Part shown: positions 25,612 to 37,846 of the stretch, piece after piece
How positions within the stretch are numbered: the first letter of the stretch is position 1
How the letters are laid out: each line of letters opens with the position of its first letter
Source of the DNA: Podaxis mareebaensis
Taxonomy: Eukaryota; Basidiomycota; Agaricomycetes; Agaricales; Agaricaceae
DNA: 64,000 nucleotides
NCBI GenBank assembly: GCA_018524725.1
Contig: JAEUWP010000462.1
Span: 62,001 to 126,000 of the forward strand
Direction: 5' to 3'
Position numbers and translations under genes: made by a program
Notes under the pieces: generated by a model
Seen by the model: only the letters and a program-made list of their open reading frames with translations
Told to the model about the DNA's origin: nothing
Databases searched by the model: none

Positions 25612-26246
25612 TTATCCCATCACTACATCCATTTCTGTCACATCGCCGTCCGTCTTAGAATAAAACACTTCGGCTCCTGAGGCCAGTGAGTCTATCAGGA
25701 GTGCAAGTCTCCCCGTCCCAAGGTTAGGCTCCTAGGAAAACATGAGGAAAGAACCATGAGTGGAACATGAAAGCGCACCTTTCGCATTTCTTCCAGATCG
25801 TCACGAAAACCATCGGCCACGGAGGACATCCAAAACTTTCTAAACTTGTCCTTCAACTGTTTCTCCTTCTCTTCTGCGCTGGGGTCGTCTCGTGATGGTA
25901 GGAATGAAGGTATTTCAGTAGGGGGTGGAGAGGGTGACGGTGAACGATGTAGTTTCGCTGGTTTGGACGCTGCGGTTGGCCCGGTTGTTGTTGAAGGCGC
26001 TGGGGGAGATGTCGAGCTCGAACTCGAGTTTGAACTGGAATCCGAGGATTCTGAGTCCGATCCTGAACTTGATGACTCCTCGACTGTTTTAGCTTTAGGG
26101 ACTGTCCTGATTATTTTTGACGGGGTTTCATCGTCAGAGGATGACGAATCAGAGCTTGACGATGAACTCGACGATGACGCTGCACGTCTTTTGCGCTTTC
26201 TTGTCCGTTTCCTGGGGGCAGGCTTTGCTGCCTTGGCTGGAGGCAT
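25612..26246 (-). CDS. RSA3: Ribosome assembly protein 3 (RSA3)
   Basis: A nucleolar factor needed for early 60S subunit assembly; in yeast it works with Dbp6 and the Npa1/Urb1 complex. Two exons (26246-25779 and 25731-25612 on the minus strand, intron 25732-25778) give 195 codons. The first ~120 residues are low-complexity: a basic KPAPRKRTRKRKRR block that can act as nuclear localisation signal, then long serine/acidic runs. The conserved RSA3 domain is C-terminal: KDKFRKFWMSSVADGFRDDL, then EEMRK, and after the intron EPNLGTGRLALLIDSLASGA, then EVF. Without splicing the frame runs into unrelated residues, so the intron is well supported. It is divergent from ADE2 with only 136 bp between start codons. 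Confidence 0.9.
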
Positions 26247-26382
26247 AGGCCGCTTGTGAGTGTGGATCTGTGAAAATGCTTGAGGTTGGAGAATTGAACC
26301 CTAACCCCAAGCTAGGGTCTCGTGACTACCAGTTTTCGCCGTTTCCGCGATAAGCTTTCCCTTTTGATTATCGACCACCACT
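26247..26382. promoter_or_regulatory. Bidirectional RSA3/ADE2 promoter with telomere-like box
   Basis: All of the 5' UTR and core promoter of both genes must fit in 136 bp or overlap the coding ends. It contains AACCCTAA at 26297-26304 (within GAACCCTAACCCC), a telomere-repeat-like box. Such boxes are bound by Myb-type or Rap1/Tbf1-type factors at ribosomal and ribosome-biogenesis promoters in several eukaryotes. Whether it functions here is inference. Confidence 0.55.
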
Positions 26383-28342
26383 ATGTCCAGCAAAATTGTC
26401 GGTATCCTCGGTAAGCGTAAGTCGCCCTTTATCACAGACAGTTGCGCTCTAATCCTTAAAACTCCAGACTCGTCTTGTCAATTCACAGGAATCGTATTCG
26501 ATACTTTCAAATAGGGGGCGGCCAACTCGGTCGTATGCTCGGAGCATCAGCTTCACTCTTGAACATTAAAGTCGTCATTCTCGATTCCGGGGAACATGCA
26601 CCAGCAAAACAGATTCTCGCACCTACTGTACCTCGCCTATCCCACATTGACGGGTCATTTGCCGATCCAGCCAAGATCCGCGAACTTGCATCGAAAGTCG
26701 ATATCTTAACAGTCGAAATCGAACACGTCGACGCGGACGCTCTTGCGGAAATACAGAAATCCACTAATGTTGAAATTCATCCCACCCCATCAACCATCAA
26801 AATTATCCAGGACAAGTTCAAGCAGAAGGAACATCTGTCTGCTCATGGCTCGCCTGTCTCAAAGTATGTCGGCGTCGACACACCTGAGTCAATTCGTGTT
26901 GCAGGTGAAAAACTTGGGTATCCCTTGATGCTCAAAAGCCGTACCCTGGCGTATGATGGTAGAGGAAATTTTGTGGTGCGCGACCCGTCGCAAGTAGAGG
27001 AGGCAGTTACGGCTCTGGGGGGGCGGCCACTCTACGCTGAGCAGTGGGTACCTTTTGTGAAGGAAATTGCAGTTATGGTCGTGCGCACGACGGGTGGAGA
27101 CGTCGTTTCATATCCCGTGGTTGAAACTGTTCACAAGGACAATATTTGCCATCTTGTGTTCGCCCCTCTGAGAAGTAAGGATGCGAGCCTGGACAGTCGG
27201 GCACGAGCAGTTGCGGAAGAGGCTATCAAGTCCCTACCAGGAGCAGGTATCTTTGGAGTTGAGATGTTCCTGATGGAGAATGGTTAGTGCGTTTAGTTAT
27301 CCTATGAATTCTGACGTTCAATCGTCTTCACAGGTGACATCTATATCAACGAAATTGCTCCCCGTCCACACAATTCTGGCCATTATACAATTGAGGCTTG
27401 CGAGACTTCCCAGTACGAAAACCATCTTCGTGCCATCCTTTCCCTTCCTTTGGGTTCCACAGCGCTGAAGGTGCCGTCCACCGTCATGCTTAACCTCATC
27501 GGCCACTCGTCGTCAACGAAAGAAATTGACGATGCAATCCAAGTCGCATTAACCGTTCCGGGCACCACCGTTCACCTCTATGGGAAGAGTGAATGCCGCA
27601 AAGGTCGCAAAATGGGTCATGTCACCGTCGTTGCTGGCTCAGACGCCGAACTTCGTTCACGCCTACGACCCCTCCTCCAATCCCTCCCTTCGTCCACTCC
27701 AGAAGAAATCGAGACCTACGCCCCTGCACCTCAAGTGCCCGGTTCTGGCTTCTCAAGCCGTAATCCGCTCGTTGGAATCATAATGGGCTCCGACTCGGAT
27801 TTGCCTGTGATGTTGCCCGCGGCGAGGATTCTAGATCACTTTAAGGTTCCTTACGAACTTAGTATCGTTTCTGCCCATCGGACGCCCGACCGTCTCGTTG
27901 AGTATGCGCGATCCGCGGCCACGAGGGGTTTGCGGGCAATCATCGCGGGAGCTGGTGGAGCTGCACACCTCCCTGGTATGGTTGCTGCGATGACCCCCTT
28001 GCCAGTTATTGGTGTCCCTGTGAAGGGGAGTACCCTTGATGGTGTGGATTCACTTCATAGTATTGTTCAGATGCCCGTATGTTGTCAACGTTCTTTAAGC
28101 TGTAAGCCGACGCTGACAGGGTTGATGGTTGCATCTTCTAGCGGGGAATTCCAGTTGCGACTGTTGCAATCAACAATGGGGTCAATGCTGGTCTCTTGGC
28201 GGTGAGGATACTATCTGCAGGTATCCCAACGCTGATCGGGGCTATGAGCGACTATATGAAGAACATGGAAAAAGAGGTCCTCGGAAAGGTGGAGAAGCTA
28301 GAAGAAGTTGGATGGGAGCAGTACCAAGCGAAACGAACATAA
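26383..28342 (+). CDS. ADE2: Phosphoribosylaminoimidazole carboxylase (AIR carboxylase)
   Basis: Carries out the sixth step of de novo purine synthesis, carboxylating AIR to CAIR in the cytosol. Four exons (26383-26410, 26515-27282, 27334-28076, 28142-28342) give 579 codons, the usual length of fungal Ade2. The N-terminal PurK part begins [16 protein letters not shown], with ATP-grasp elements [37 protein letters not shown] and [21 protein letters not shown] linker leads to the C-terminal PurE part with the nucleotide-binding loop [36 protein letters not shown] and [16 protein letters not shown]. The first exon codes only nine complete residues (MSSKIVGIL) plus one base, split just before the GGGQLG loop. 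All expected active-site loops are present and nothing suggests damage. Confidence 0.97.
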
Positions 28343-30344
28343 GGGAGCGGTAATTTATCCTGTATTACTTTTATCATTTTCGAAAGGAAGGAATGAACTT
28401 TGACTGACTGACGACCACATTGTTCATCCCCCGGTACTGGGTCGCAGTGGGTCTGTGGAGACCTGGTGGAAATCACCCTTTGCGATGGTGTCCGTCGGCA
28501 AAGGAAAAGCGTGAGTACCTGTGAAATCCCTTGACTTAATATGGTGGTACAATCCAACCCAGGGTTGAGGAAAGTTCGCGCTCGAACATGCTACACTATT
28601 GAAACAACGGAGGTAGGGCGGAATCGCGCCGTTGAATGGAAAGAAGTGATACTGCGGCCCGGCTAAGTTGGTCTTGTGAAGCCACGGTCACGATGCCAAA
28701 CGCGAAAGCTGGTTTTGAATATCCTGCACCGCGTATAGTAGGCGAGGGCGACGATGCTTCTTTGGCCTGTCATAGCGGAAAAATTCCAGTGATCAATTAA
28801 TTGATCCTTGTAGCGTTTCCACGTTGTTTAATAGGTTATCGTGGTCGTGCGGGGTATCGGGGAAATATTCGGTGTTGTCAGACTGAGTGTTTGGAGTCAT
28901 GATGCCAGGCTGTTGGGCTAATTAAAGGGTAGGAGCGCCGGCGGATGTGATTTTCACTGTCGCAGTTCGCGGCGTAGGCGCAAACGTCAGGCAAATACGT
29001 GCAGTTGCAGTTTACCTGGGGAAGCTCTCGACTCATGGCCGCCCGTGCGCGATGCAGAATTCAAATTTACCATTGCTCCGAGAGCGGTTCTCGTAGCGCA
29101 GTCCAAGAACCTGCCACTGGTCATTTCACGGAACATTATTGTGTCGCGTCAGCGCATGCGGTTAAGTGGTTAAGTTTACTCTGGCAGTCAGTCTAGTGCT
29201 TTGGTTTTGAGAATTCAGCCTTGGTGTTAGTAGCACGTAATTACGAGGGCTTGTCCAAGGAGATAGCCCCTATTCTTGGGCGAAGTATGTTACGTCATCG
29301 CCTGAAGGGATTAGTCAACAGGTGTAAATAGCGCTTGAGGATCACTCAGATGACCTTGGCTACCAGCTCTTTCAATGCTACTCCGCTGGATCATTCTCGG
29401 TTTCGTCAATTCAGAATGTCAGAAGGAAGCTCCAGGTACCACTCGCTGCATGGCTCATGGCTTTTCTGGATTGGCAATCTCTATGGTTGTTCAAGGTTCA
29501 AAGTTCTGACATCGAGGTTTCTTCCTTCTGCCGAGGAATGGCAGGGCGTGAAGGCCTGACCATCCATCTTGTGCATTACCCCACCTTCCAGGACATTCGA
29601 ACGGGTAGCCGGCAAGTAGCAGCAGAGGCGGTCCGTGTCCCGCCCGGTCTTGTTCATCATTTGAAAGCTCTTGTTGGCGTCGCGAAGTGATGGACGACAG
29701 CAGAGGTGTATATTGGGATGGCCTGACCGCGGTTCTCATCATCCATTTCGATGCTTCACGGATCAACGACTGAATCATTGACAACTGGCCCTATTCCATT
29801 CGCTCTATAACAGTGACAAGGAATACTATTCTTGCAACCTTTTGCGCCCTCGGCTTCAGCCTAACTTGCGCTGGGAACACGAGGTGACCTTGAAGCCACT
29901 GAAAGACGTCTCTTCTTGTTTTGAAAATAGGATAATTTTCCCTACAACCCTTACGGCTCTTGCGATCATTGGCTTCTTGCAGAAGTCTAATTTCTCCGTG
30001 ATTCCCCAATGACGAAGGAGATTCGATTCACATGACAGTCTCATACTGGGAACGACTGCCACCACCCGGACTGTAGCTATTTTCATTAGGAAATGCCCAT
30101 GGTGGTTCTGCCTGCCCATGCACGGGTCCTAATTGTCGATCCCGCGCATCGAAAATTTGTGGGGGACCGCGAAGGACCGGACGGACCGCCTGGTTATTTC
30201 GAACAGTTGTTGGCCTCATCTGCTGCGAGGGCGTACTCTCGGAAGCTGTCAATGAGAAGATTATGGTTGATTGAGGTAGCCGAAGGTTAGCCGGTTGCAC
30301 TTTTGTCTTGATGTTCTGGCATTGGACAGGACTACATGGAGGGG
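28343..30344. other. 2-kb spacer, no gene recognised
   Basis: The spacer holds short overlapping open frames on both strands, none with a domain, a start and a plausible splice chain. The proximal part is the ADE2 3' region and the distal part the pectate lyase promoter. Confidence 0.5.
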
Positions 30345-30352
30345 TATAAAAG
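30345..30352 (+). promoter_or_regulatory. TATA box of the pectate lyase gene
   Basis: A perfect TATAAAAG lies 78 bp before the pectate lyase ATG at 30423. A strong TATA box fits an inducible secreted enzyme. Confidence 0.65.
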
Positions 30353-30422
30353 AGCGGCACTGACTCTGGGGTTGAAGCAGAACTCGTCTGTTGTTTTCGA
30401 GCTCAATTTCTATTGCTGAATC

Positions 30423-31681
30423 ATGAGGTTCTTCGCTTCCGTCATCGCTTTCGCCGCAATCCAGGTTGCCTCGGTACATACGGTTCAACGTTGGTTAACG
30501 GTGGGCCTTGCTAACTCTCCCCGCGTTTAGGCTGCCGTCATTGAAAAACGTGCATCGGTCAACGATGTTGCCACCGTCGGTTATGCTACTCTTAATGGAG
30601 GGTATGTGCCCGACCGAAATCTTTGCCTCCATCACTGAAGTCATTTTTAGAACTACTGGTGGCTCCGGCGGGACTCAAACTACTGTGTCTACTCTCGACG
30701 CCCTCACAGCTGCTGTCTCCGGTGATGCGAAGAAGATCGTCATCATCTCTGGTGCGTTTCTTATCAGTGAATCTTGGTATTCCTGCCTCATGGGTTATAG
30801 GTGTGATTACTGGTAATACCGTCGTCAAAGTTGGTTCTAACACCTCAGTCATCGGAAAGTCCGGTTCCGGTGAACTTCCTCACACACTCTTCGTTTGTCA
30901 AATACTCAATTATATTTTTAGCTCTCAACGGTGTCGGTCTCCGTGTACTTGAAGAGCAGAACGTCATTATCCGTAACGTCAAGATTTCTAAGGTCCTAGC
31001 CGACGCTGGTGATGCCCTTGGTATCCAGGAATCCCACCGGGTCTGGATTGACCACGTCGACCTCTCGAGCGACAGGGACCATGACAAAGACTTGTCTGTA
31101 CCGTGTCCTCACCGCTGCTTGCTTTCGTATTGAATGTTCTATTCTAGTTATGATGGCCTCCTCGACATCACCCACGGATGCACCGGTGTCACCGTCACGA
31201 ACAGCAAGCTCTATAATCACTGGAAGGGTTCCCTCGTCGGACACTCTGATAGCAATGGCGACGAGGACACTGCCATCACCGTCACCTATGCCAACAACTA
31301 CTGGTCCAACCTTAACTCTCGTACTCCTTCCTTCCGCTTTGGACACGGCCACATCTTCAACAACGTCTTCGATAACAACAATGATGGTATTAACACTCGT
31401 GATGGTGCTCAGCTCCTTGTTGAGAACAACGTCTGGACCGGTACGTGGATGTTCTGCACGAAATAGGCTTTTGACTGAAGGTGATTTTTTTAGGCACTGA
31501 CAAGCCCCTCTACTCCACTGATGGTGGCTTCGCTGTTGCTCGTGGCAACGACTTCGGCGGTGCCTCCAACACTGCTCCCAATGGCAGCTTCACCCAACCA
31601 CCCTACTCCTACAGCCTCATGGCCACTTCCAACGTTCGCTCCTCTGTTGTTGGCGGTGCTGGCCAGACCTTGAGCTTCTAG
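30423..31681 (+). CDS. Secreted pectate lyase, polysaccharide lyase family 1
   Basis: Cleaves de-esterified pectin by calcium-dependent beta-elimination outside the cell. Seven exons join to 314 codons: 30423-30473, 30531-30601, 30651-30751, 30801-30869, 30922-31093, 31148-31440 and 31494-31681. The signal peptide is MRFFASVIAFAAIQVAS, and the following VIEKR could be a dibasic propeptide site. The parallel beta-helix has the family's landmarks: VLADAGDALGIQESHRVWID then HVDLSSD (WIDH block), DGLLDITHGCTGVTVTNSKL, NHWKGSLVGHSDSN, and SRTPSFRFGHGHIFNNVF. The last includes the RxPxxR motif with the catalytic arginine. Length matches short fungal PL1 enzymes and there is no cellulose-binding domain. 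It is intact. Confidence 0.95.
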
Positions 31682-32074
31682 ATTGCTTGTTACTAAAACT
31701 TCTGGAGATCTAGTTACGAAGCTTATGTAGATAGCGTTTTTGTACGGATTGGAATTTTTCATTTCCTTTCTTTTCTCTCGACCTGAGTTTGACCTCGACT
31801 GAGTGTGGCTTTGAGCATTCGTGAAACGACAAAAGATTGATGGTCCAGCGCTAGTCCAGGGCGTGGGAGTAAGAGAAGCCATGTGTTTTCTTGTAACAGG
31901 TGCCGAGCAGATATGACTGCTTCTTTGAGTAAAGGATGGAGCGGCTCCTGGCGGTTCTTTCATTTCAACAAACTCTCGACTCCTCGCAGCCCGGTGAGCG
32001 CATACGTGGCAACTATACGGGACCTATGACCCGAAAATCATAAATTCTACGTGGAATATCACCGCCAGACAAAG
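31682..32074. other. Spacer between pectate lyase and hydrolase
   Basis: This holds the 3' UTR of the pectate lyase and the promoter of the next gene on the same strand. The minus-strand frame 31490-31963 mostly shadows the lyase exon and has no supporting features. Confidence 0.5.
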
Positions 32075-33433
32075 ATGAAATTGTTGGAAGAGTCCGTAAC
32101 ACTGCCACCGGATGCATCGGCTGCAGATGGGAAAGGACAGGGGTATCCGTTGTATATCACCGCGAAAAGGTACTTTGTGAAAGAACTGGAGGAATTTGAA
32201 CGAGATGCAGATGCGGTGACGGTTTTGGCGCTACATTCGACGAGTTTCCACAAGGAGACATGGGAGCCGACGTTGGAGGTGTTGTTCGAGGTTTTAGTGA
32301 GGAATGGGACGGGAAAGGTCAAAGTTCGTGAGGTTTGGGCCGTGGACTGTCCGAATCATGGGCAGGCGGGAGTCTTGAATAGAGAAGTGTTGAAGAGGGA
32401 CGAGTTTGCCACAGACTGTAAGTCATTTATCTTTCATTGTAATTCCCCCTATGGAGATGATACTAATCAGCGGTGAAGTTAGTTGTGAGCGCTATGCCGT
32501 AGCGATACACCGCTTCTTGGTGAGCGCGCCGAAAGCATTCGGTGTGGATTTTGGCAAGAGGAGACTTGTCGGATTAGGACATTCGCTGGGCGCGAATTCA
32601 TTGTGGGTTTCCCTACATCATCGGGAAATGCGCTGGTTGACATCATGTTCCCAGGTTACTTCTGCAGAGGCTGAAGCCTGTTTTCCCGTTTCTGTCGCTC
32701 ATTATCGTGGAGCCGATGGTGAGCCCGGGCGGTGCCCATCACTTGGCGAAATTGAGGGATCAACTTGTTGATGGTGCGAAACGGAGGATTTGTGAATGGC
32801 CGGATCGCAATACCGCATTTTTGTCTTTGAGGTCCAACCCACGTACGGCGAAGTGGGATGAGAAAGTACTCAGAGTCTTTGTGGTTCGTACTTGACTTGC
32901 TGGCGGAACGCAAATTTAGCTGAATTTTTTCAGGAACATGCCATTGTGCCATCACCTTCGTCTACTACGGTGTGCTTGGCCTGCACGCGCGAGCAAGAGC
33001 AGGTGTGGCCTTTACGCCTCTTCCTTTTCCTAGTGCTTACTCTGGCCCAGGCGATGTATCTTGATATCAAGGGAGCTACAGAACCGGTTGAAGAGCTGAC
33101 CAGGTTGTGCTCTCTCCTGCCGATTCACCTTGTTCTCGGGTTGCAGAACGACTTCATGTATGCATTATCTCTTCTCTCAAAATGTCTTATCAAACTTGAA
33201 ACGTGCAGTCCACGCAGTGTTCACGAGGCCCTTCTCGATCCTGCCTCCGGTCGGAGATACGCCTCTCTGAGAGAAGAACCAGATGTTGGTCATTTGGTTC
33301 GCGGTCTTCTCATTTTGCCCTGGAACCATGCTCATTGGCCAATTAACAGATACCTCAACAAATCCCGGGCAAGTTAGGGGTCCTTGTTTATGAATTATTG
33401 ATACTGATCATGAAACGATCTGGAAAGCTCTGA
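32075..33433 (+). CDS. Alpha/beta hydrolase, Lpx1-like
   Basis: Seven exons join to 347 codons: 32075-32417, 32479-32602, 32655-32883, 32934-33002, 33051-33157, 33209-33296 and 33350-33433. Near the N-terminus is VTVLALHSTSFHKETWEPTL, the oxyanion-side strand and HxTxF block of the peroxisomal lipase Lpx1-like group. It is followed by VWAVDCPNHGQAGVLN, the nucleophile elbow GLGHSLGAN (Ser is the nucleophile), LIIVEPMVSPGG, a cap region, and the C-terminal VGHLIPQ, whose His would complete the triad. The chain ends in GKL, close to but not a standard peroxisomal PTS1 (SKL type). The start at 32075 is the first ATG; the upstream GTG is not needed. Substrate unknown; a lipid or ester is likely from the family. 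Last-exon boundaries rest on the fit to VGHL[IV]PQ. Confidence 0.8.
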
Positions 33434-33734
33434 TGAGGTTCGAGATTCAGAACTTCTGTCTTTCTCTTCCGGGAAGTGTTATTTACAACTGTGTACTATA
33501 TATATACTGCTTCTATATATCATACGCTGGGCCACGCTGTAAACTGGAGGCTGAACCGCAGCATGATGAAGCCTGGAAGGCCTGGCCAGGACTCAGGAGC
33601 GTTTTGTTTGGTATTGATGACGCGTTGTGGTTATTTGTGTACCTCCTAGATATAGTATCCAGATTCCTGCTTGGAACTCGGGCAGGTTCCTTCGCGTCTT
33701 TAATCACCACTTGAAGTCCACACCCACTATCACC

Positions 33735-35940
33735 ATGCCTCATCCCTTGGACAATGCTGCGCGAGACGACGACGACGACGCGGTTGCCAAAGACTCTATT
33801 GAATCCATCGAGGCCAGCCGCAGAATCCTCGTCAGGTCCATCAAGGATCCGATTCACGACTATAGTGCGTCTGTTTCTGTACCGTTGAATTTGAGGTTGA
33901 TGATACTTGTCCTCCAGTCCCTGTCCACACTCTCCTTTCGAAGTTCATCGACACGTATGAGCTTACAATTACCTATAACTTTGTTTTAACCTAATATATG
34001 CGTTCAAGGCGACAGTTTCAACGTCTTCGCCATGTAAAGCAGCTCGGAACGACTTCATTCGTCTGGCCCGGCGCTTCTCACAGCCGTTTTGAACATTCTT
34101 TAGGTCAGGTGCTTGGTTACTCCTTATGTATTCATACAATCTCTTGACGTTGTCTACAGGCGTTGCATATCTTTCTCGGCTCCTTGCCTCACACCTTCAG
34201 AGGAATCAGCCTGACCTCGGTATCACGGATCGTGACGTAGACTGCGTTGAGATTGCCGGGTTATGTCACGATCTTGGGCACGGACCTTGGAGCCACGTGT
34301 GGGACGGTATGTTTATGCCCAGAGTTTTGTAAGTAGTCATTCCGGATGCGCTGGCTCGATGATTGTCAGGGGTTGATTAATGTCCTACTTCATCTTAGGC
34401 CAGATAGGAAATGGCAACACGAACAAGGGTCGGAGATGATGTTAGATTTCATGGTCTCTGAATATGAGATCCCCATTTCGCAAAAGGACCAACAGTTCAT
34501 CAAGGCTCTCATTGCTGGCGATCCATCTAAATGCAGGTACGTCGTTTTGTAGACGGAGTACGGCCTGACTCACTCGCATATAGTCCGGATGAAAAGAAGT
34601 TCCTCTTCGACATTGTTGCCAACAAACGTAACGGTCTAGACGTTGACAAGTAAGGGATCTTAATCTTGAATGTTTCCTGCTTCTCATGACATACCAGGTT
34701 TGACTATATCCAAAGAGATTCGCAGATGATTGGCGAGCCCATCCGCATCGATTCCAACCGGCAAGTGTATCTCCTTATCCTGCCCGATACATGGTTTCTC
34801 ATTCATTGCTACAGTATCGTCAACTCCGCCCGCGTAATTGACCAGCAGATCTGTTACGATATCAAGGATGCCAACCAGCTCTACGAGATCTGTGCCACCC
34901 GCTTCAAGCTACACAAAATGATCTATAACCATAAAGCAGGTAACGTCGTGCCTCACTCTTAAACCCGAAGAGTTGTTGACGCATCTAATAGCTAAGGCCA
35001 TTGAATATATGGTTATCGATGCTCTCCTTGCAGCGGAACCCTACCTGCACATTGCCGAACGCGTCTTTGATCCCGAAAAGTTCGTGTACTTGAACGATAC
35101 CATTATGAACCACATTGAATCCTCCACCGCGCCTGTGAGTTGACTTCTTTTCCCTGCGGCGGGTCCTTACCTGATGAAACACACAGGAATTGGCAAGGTC
35201 TCGTTCAATCATTCGACGGATTCGCGATCGTGATCTCTATAAATGCGTCGATTGGAAGGTCGTAGATTGGCCTTTCAGAAAACTATTTCGAGAGCAAGTC
35301 ACGAGTAAGAGGATTGTTCAGGAGGTCAAAAAGCGGGCTGTTTCAGACCCTCTGCCTGATAACTTCCCCGAGCTTGAAGACGATGATGTGATCGTGGATT
35401 TCTCTACAATGCACTATGGGATGAAGGAGGAGAATCCTCTTAAATATGTCAAGTTCTATTCTAAACGTAGCCCAACCAGTTTGTCTTTTCATATCTCTAA
35501 CTTCGCCCCGCTCTCATGAATTTTCTATAGCTTGCAGAAACGCCGTGAAAGGGGATTATTCAAACCTTCAACCTGATTGTTTTGCAGAGATTCTGCTCCG
35601 AATTTATACCAAGAAGCCAGAATATTGGGGTCGAGTTCAAGCCGGATATAGACAGATTCTGGACTCATTAAATGCCACCATCCCATCGGACGACAAAACG
35701 ACTGTCCACGCAATGACCCCACCTGCCACCGAACCACCATCAACCCCTCGTGCTCGAACTGCTAGCTTGACGCTCGAAAACGAGGGCTCAGCGGCCGCAG
35801 GAAGCTCGACAACACCTTTCTCGAACAATAGTTTCACGACCGTCCCTCCCACCTATATGCCGAAGAGCCCCACCCGGAGTGGGAGGAAGAGATCCAGGAA
35901 CAGAAGTGAGAGCCCCTCAAGGAAACGGACCCGGCGCTGA
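33735..35940 (+). CDS. SAMHD1-like HD-domain dNTP triphosphohydrolase
   Basis: Hydrolyses dNTPs to nucleoside and triphosphate, controlling the dNTP pool. Eleven exons join to 551 codons: 33735-33864, 33918-33954, 34009-34103, 34160-34328, 34399-34536, 34584-34649, 34698-34760, 34815-34939, 34992-35134, 35187-35466 and 35531-35940. Metal and catalytic residues of the HD fold are present: His85 in SRFEHSLG, His124-Asp125 in [15 protein letters not shown], and Asp214 in DVDKFDYIQRD. Other family blocks are [33 protein letters not shown] and [20 protein letters not shown]. An N-terminal SAM domain is absent, as in other fungal members. The C-terminal ~80 residues are Pro/Ser/Thr-rich and end in an Arg/Lys-rich segment ([12 protein letters not shown] ... 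RKRTRR) that may be a nuclear signal. Intron 7 uses a GC donor (see findings). Confidence 0.93.
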
Positions 35941-37760
35941 ACATTGGATCTTCGCATTCTCGTAACCTCTGTATCATATCATCGTATCATGTCCGTTGCA
36001 TTGTCATGAGTATTCTTCATTCAGTCGGAATCGTAATCACGCTCGTAGGATGACTCTAATGAGCTATTTATTCTCGTCACATTCATGCCTAATCGGATAT
36101 TTGTACAAAGTCAACTTCGTTCTAGTTACATACCCGCAGGACTTGTAGTAGCACTTATACACGACGAAGCTGGATGTAAGATGCAATGGTTGGCAAGCTT
36201 CACCAGCTTCAGTCCGCCAGCACTGGCAACGAACCATGGGACGCACCACTGTCGTGAGTGTGTGGCAAAATATGCAAGGAAATCGAGAAAGGACGGGATG
36301 CATCACGTTCTATATGTGAATCGCATAACTAGTTAGGAAACTTCAGTGCATTTGATATCTGCTAGGTGATGAAAACTGGCAAAGCGGAGCCAACTGGAAG
36401 GATAGGAATGGCTTACTGGTACCCATTCCTTATCTGACAAGATGTTGATGCTGACTGGGGAAGATTCGGTAGTAAGACAGTGTTGGTTGCTGGAGGCTCT
36501 CGGGGGGCTCGCGCTGAAGTGCACAAATGCCTGATTACAATTAGGACGAGCTTGGGATTTAGTGTAGTGAGAGCGATGATTGACCTAGTCGTTGTTCTGA
36601 GTGACGGAGGTGTGTAAAGAAACACGGTAATGTCGGAGATAATATGCTCTACCCTACCTCTGCGCTCTGCTCGTGTCAACCGTAAGGTAGTCTCCGTCAT
36701 CGCTTTAAACACTGGGTGACGTACCGGGGAGGAGGTTATGACACTGACACACTAAACCGGGAACTCGTTAGCTTTTGCCGAAGTTACATTTGCGCTCCCT
36801 TATTGCCCTACTTCTACACGTTGCTGATGAGAGCCCGGTGCTGGGCAGTCTAAGCAAGCGACAATTGATACCAGGGCACAGGATCTCAGCCTGTGGTCTT
36901 AAGCAGACAGTTGGCCTTGTTGAACCTGAATTCTTACCATCAAAGTTGCCACGAGTGACCGATCTTTCCAATACATGGGTCATGAATTGTATATTTGGGT
37001 AGATGCTGGAATGTAAGTCAAGCACTTCCATTCCATCTGTTTTTTCCATAGAACATGAGATGGCGTCCACCAGTCTCAGTAAAGACTCGAAGAAACTTGA
37101 TATGGATGGCAAGTGACCCTTTCAACGAGAGTGCAATATCTTCTAGTGCATTTCTCCGGCGTACTCGTGCTCTCAAAGGCGGTGCAAGCTATCCTATAAG
37201 AGATTCAGAAAGGTTTTCTTCCCTGATTCAAAAGGACAAACGCACCTATTTCCGTGCTATTAATACTTGTCTGATGATATGTTTCGCACTATAGTTCGGC
37301 TTGCGTGGTGAAATAACCTAAGCTCGAAAGAGGGTTCGCACGGGACATTGGCTCACCGACAAAGCCGTTCATAGCGGATGCACTTCTGCACTATTGTCAA
37401 TCTCCTGCTATCCTCGTTCAACTGTAGTGCATCACTACTAACTCACCCTCCCAATCCCTTGGTGTATGTATGCCTCAAATATTTGTTCGTGCCTTTGTTT
37501 TATCGCTATATGATCATCCCGGGGTGGGCTTCATGCCAAACTTCACCTCGATACCGTATTTAGCAGAGTCCTGATGGTCGGACTCATAATTCTAGTCGTT
37601 CTAGATAGCATTCGACATGTCAGGCTCCATCTTCTTAACACCCGGGTTCAGCCAAGACCTTTAGCTTCTCGCTGCCATGAGGCGCTGGGCGCCAGGCGCA
37701 AAATCAAGCGCCTTGGCCATCTTTCAGGAATAAACTAAGAAAAACATGCATATTTTATGG
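35941..37760. other. 1.8-kb spacer, no gene recognised
   Basis: The spacer has several short frames on both strands, including 36064-36306 minus and 36775-37294 plus. None has a recognisable domain or a credible start plus splice chain. It includes the 3' side of the dNTPase gene and the promoter side of the small secreted protein. Confidence 0.45.
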
Positions 37761-37768
37761 TATAAAAG
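37761..37768 (+). promoter_or_regulatory. TATA box of the small secreted protein gene
   Basis: A perfect TATAAAAG lies 86 bp before the ATG at 37847. Confidence 0.6.
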
Positions 37769-37846
37769 ACATACAGTATCCGTAGAGCAGAGCCAGCGTG
37801 CTACAGCTAACTTCCAGCAACTCCTTTCGATCCACTCATAACAGCC

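Noticed and set aside
26281..26350. tRNA gene on the minus strand, suggested by a GGTTCAATTCTCC box
   Set aside because: No matching A box or cloverleaf arms could be drawn, and the stretch lies in a compact promoter.
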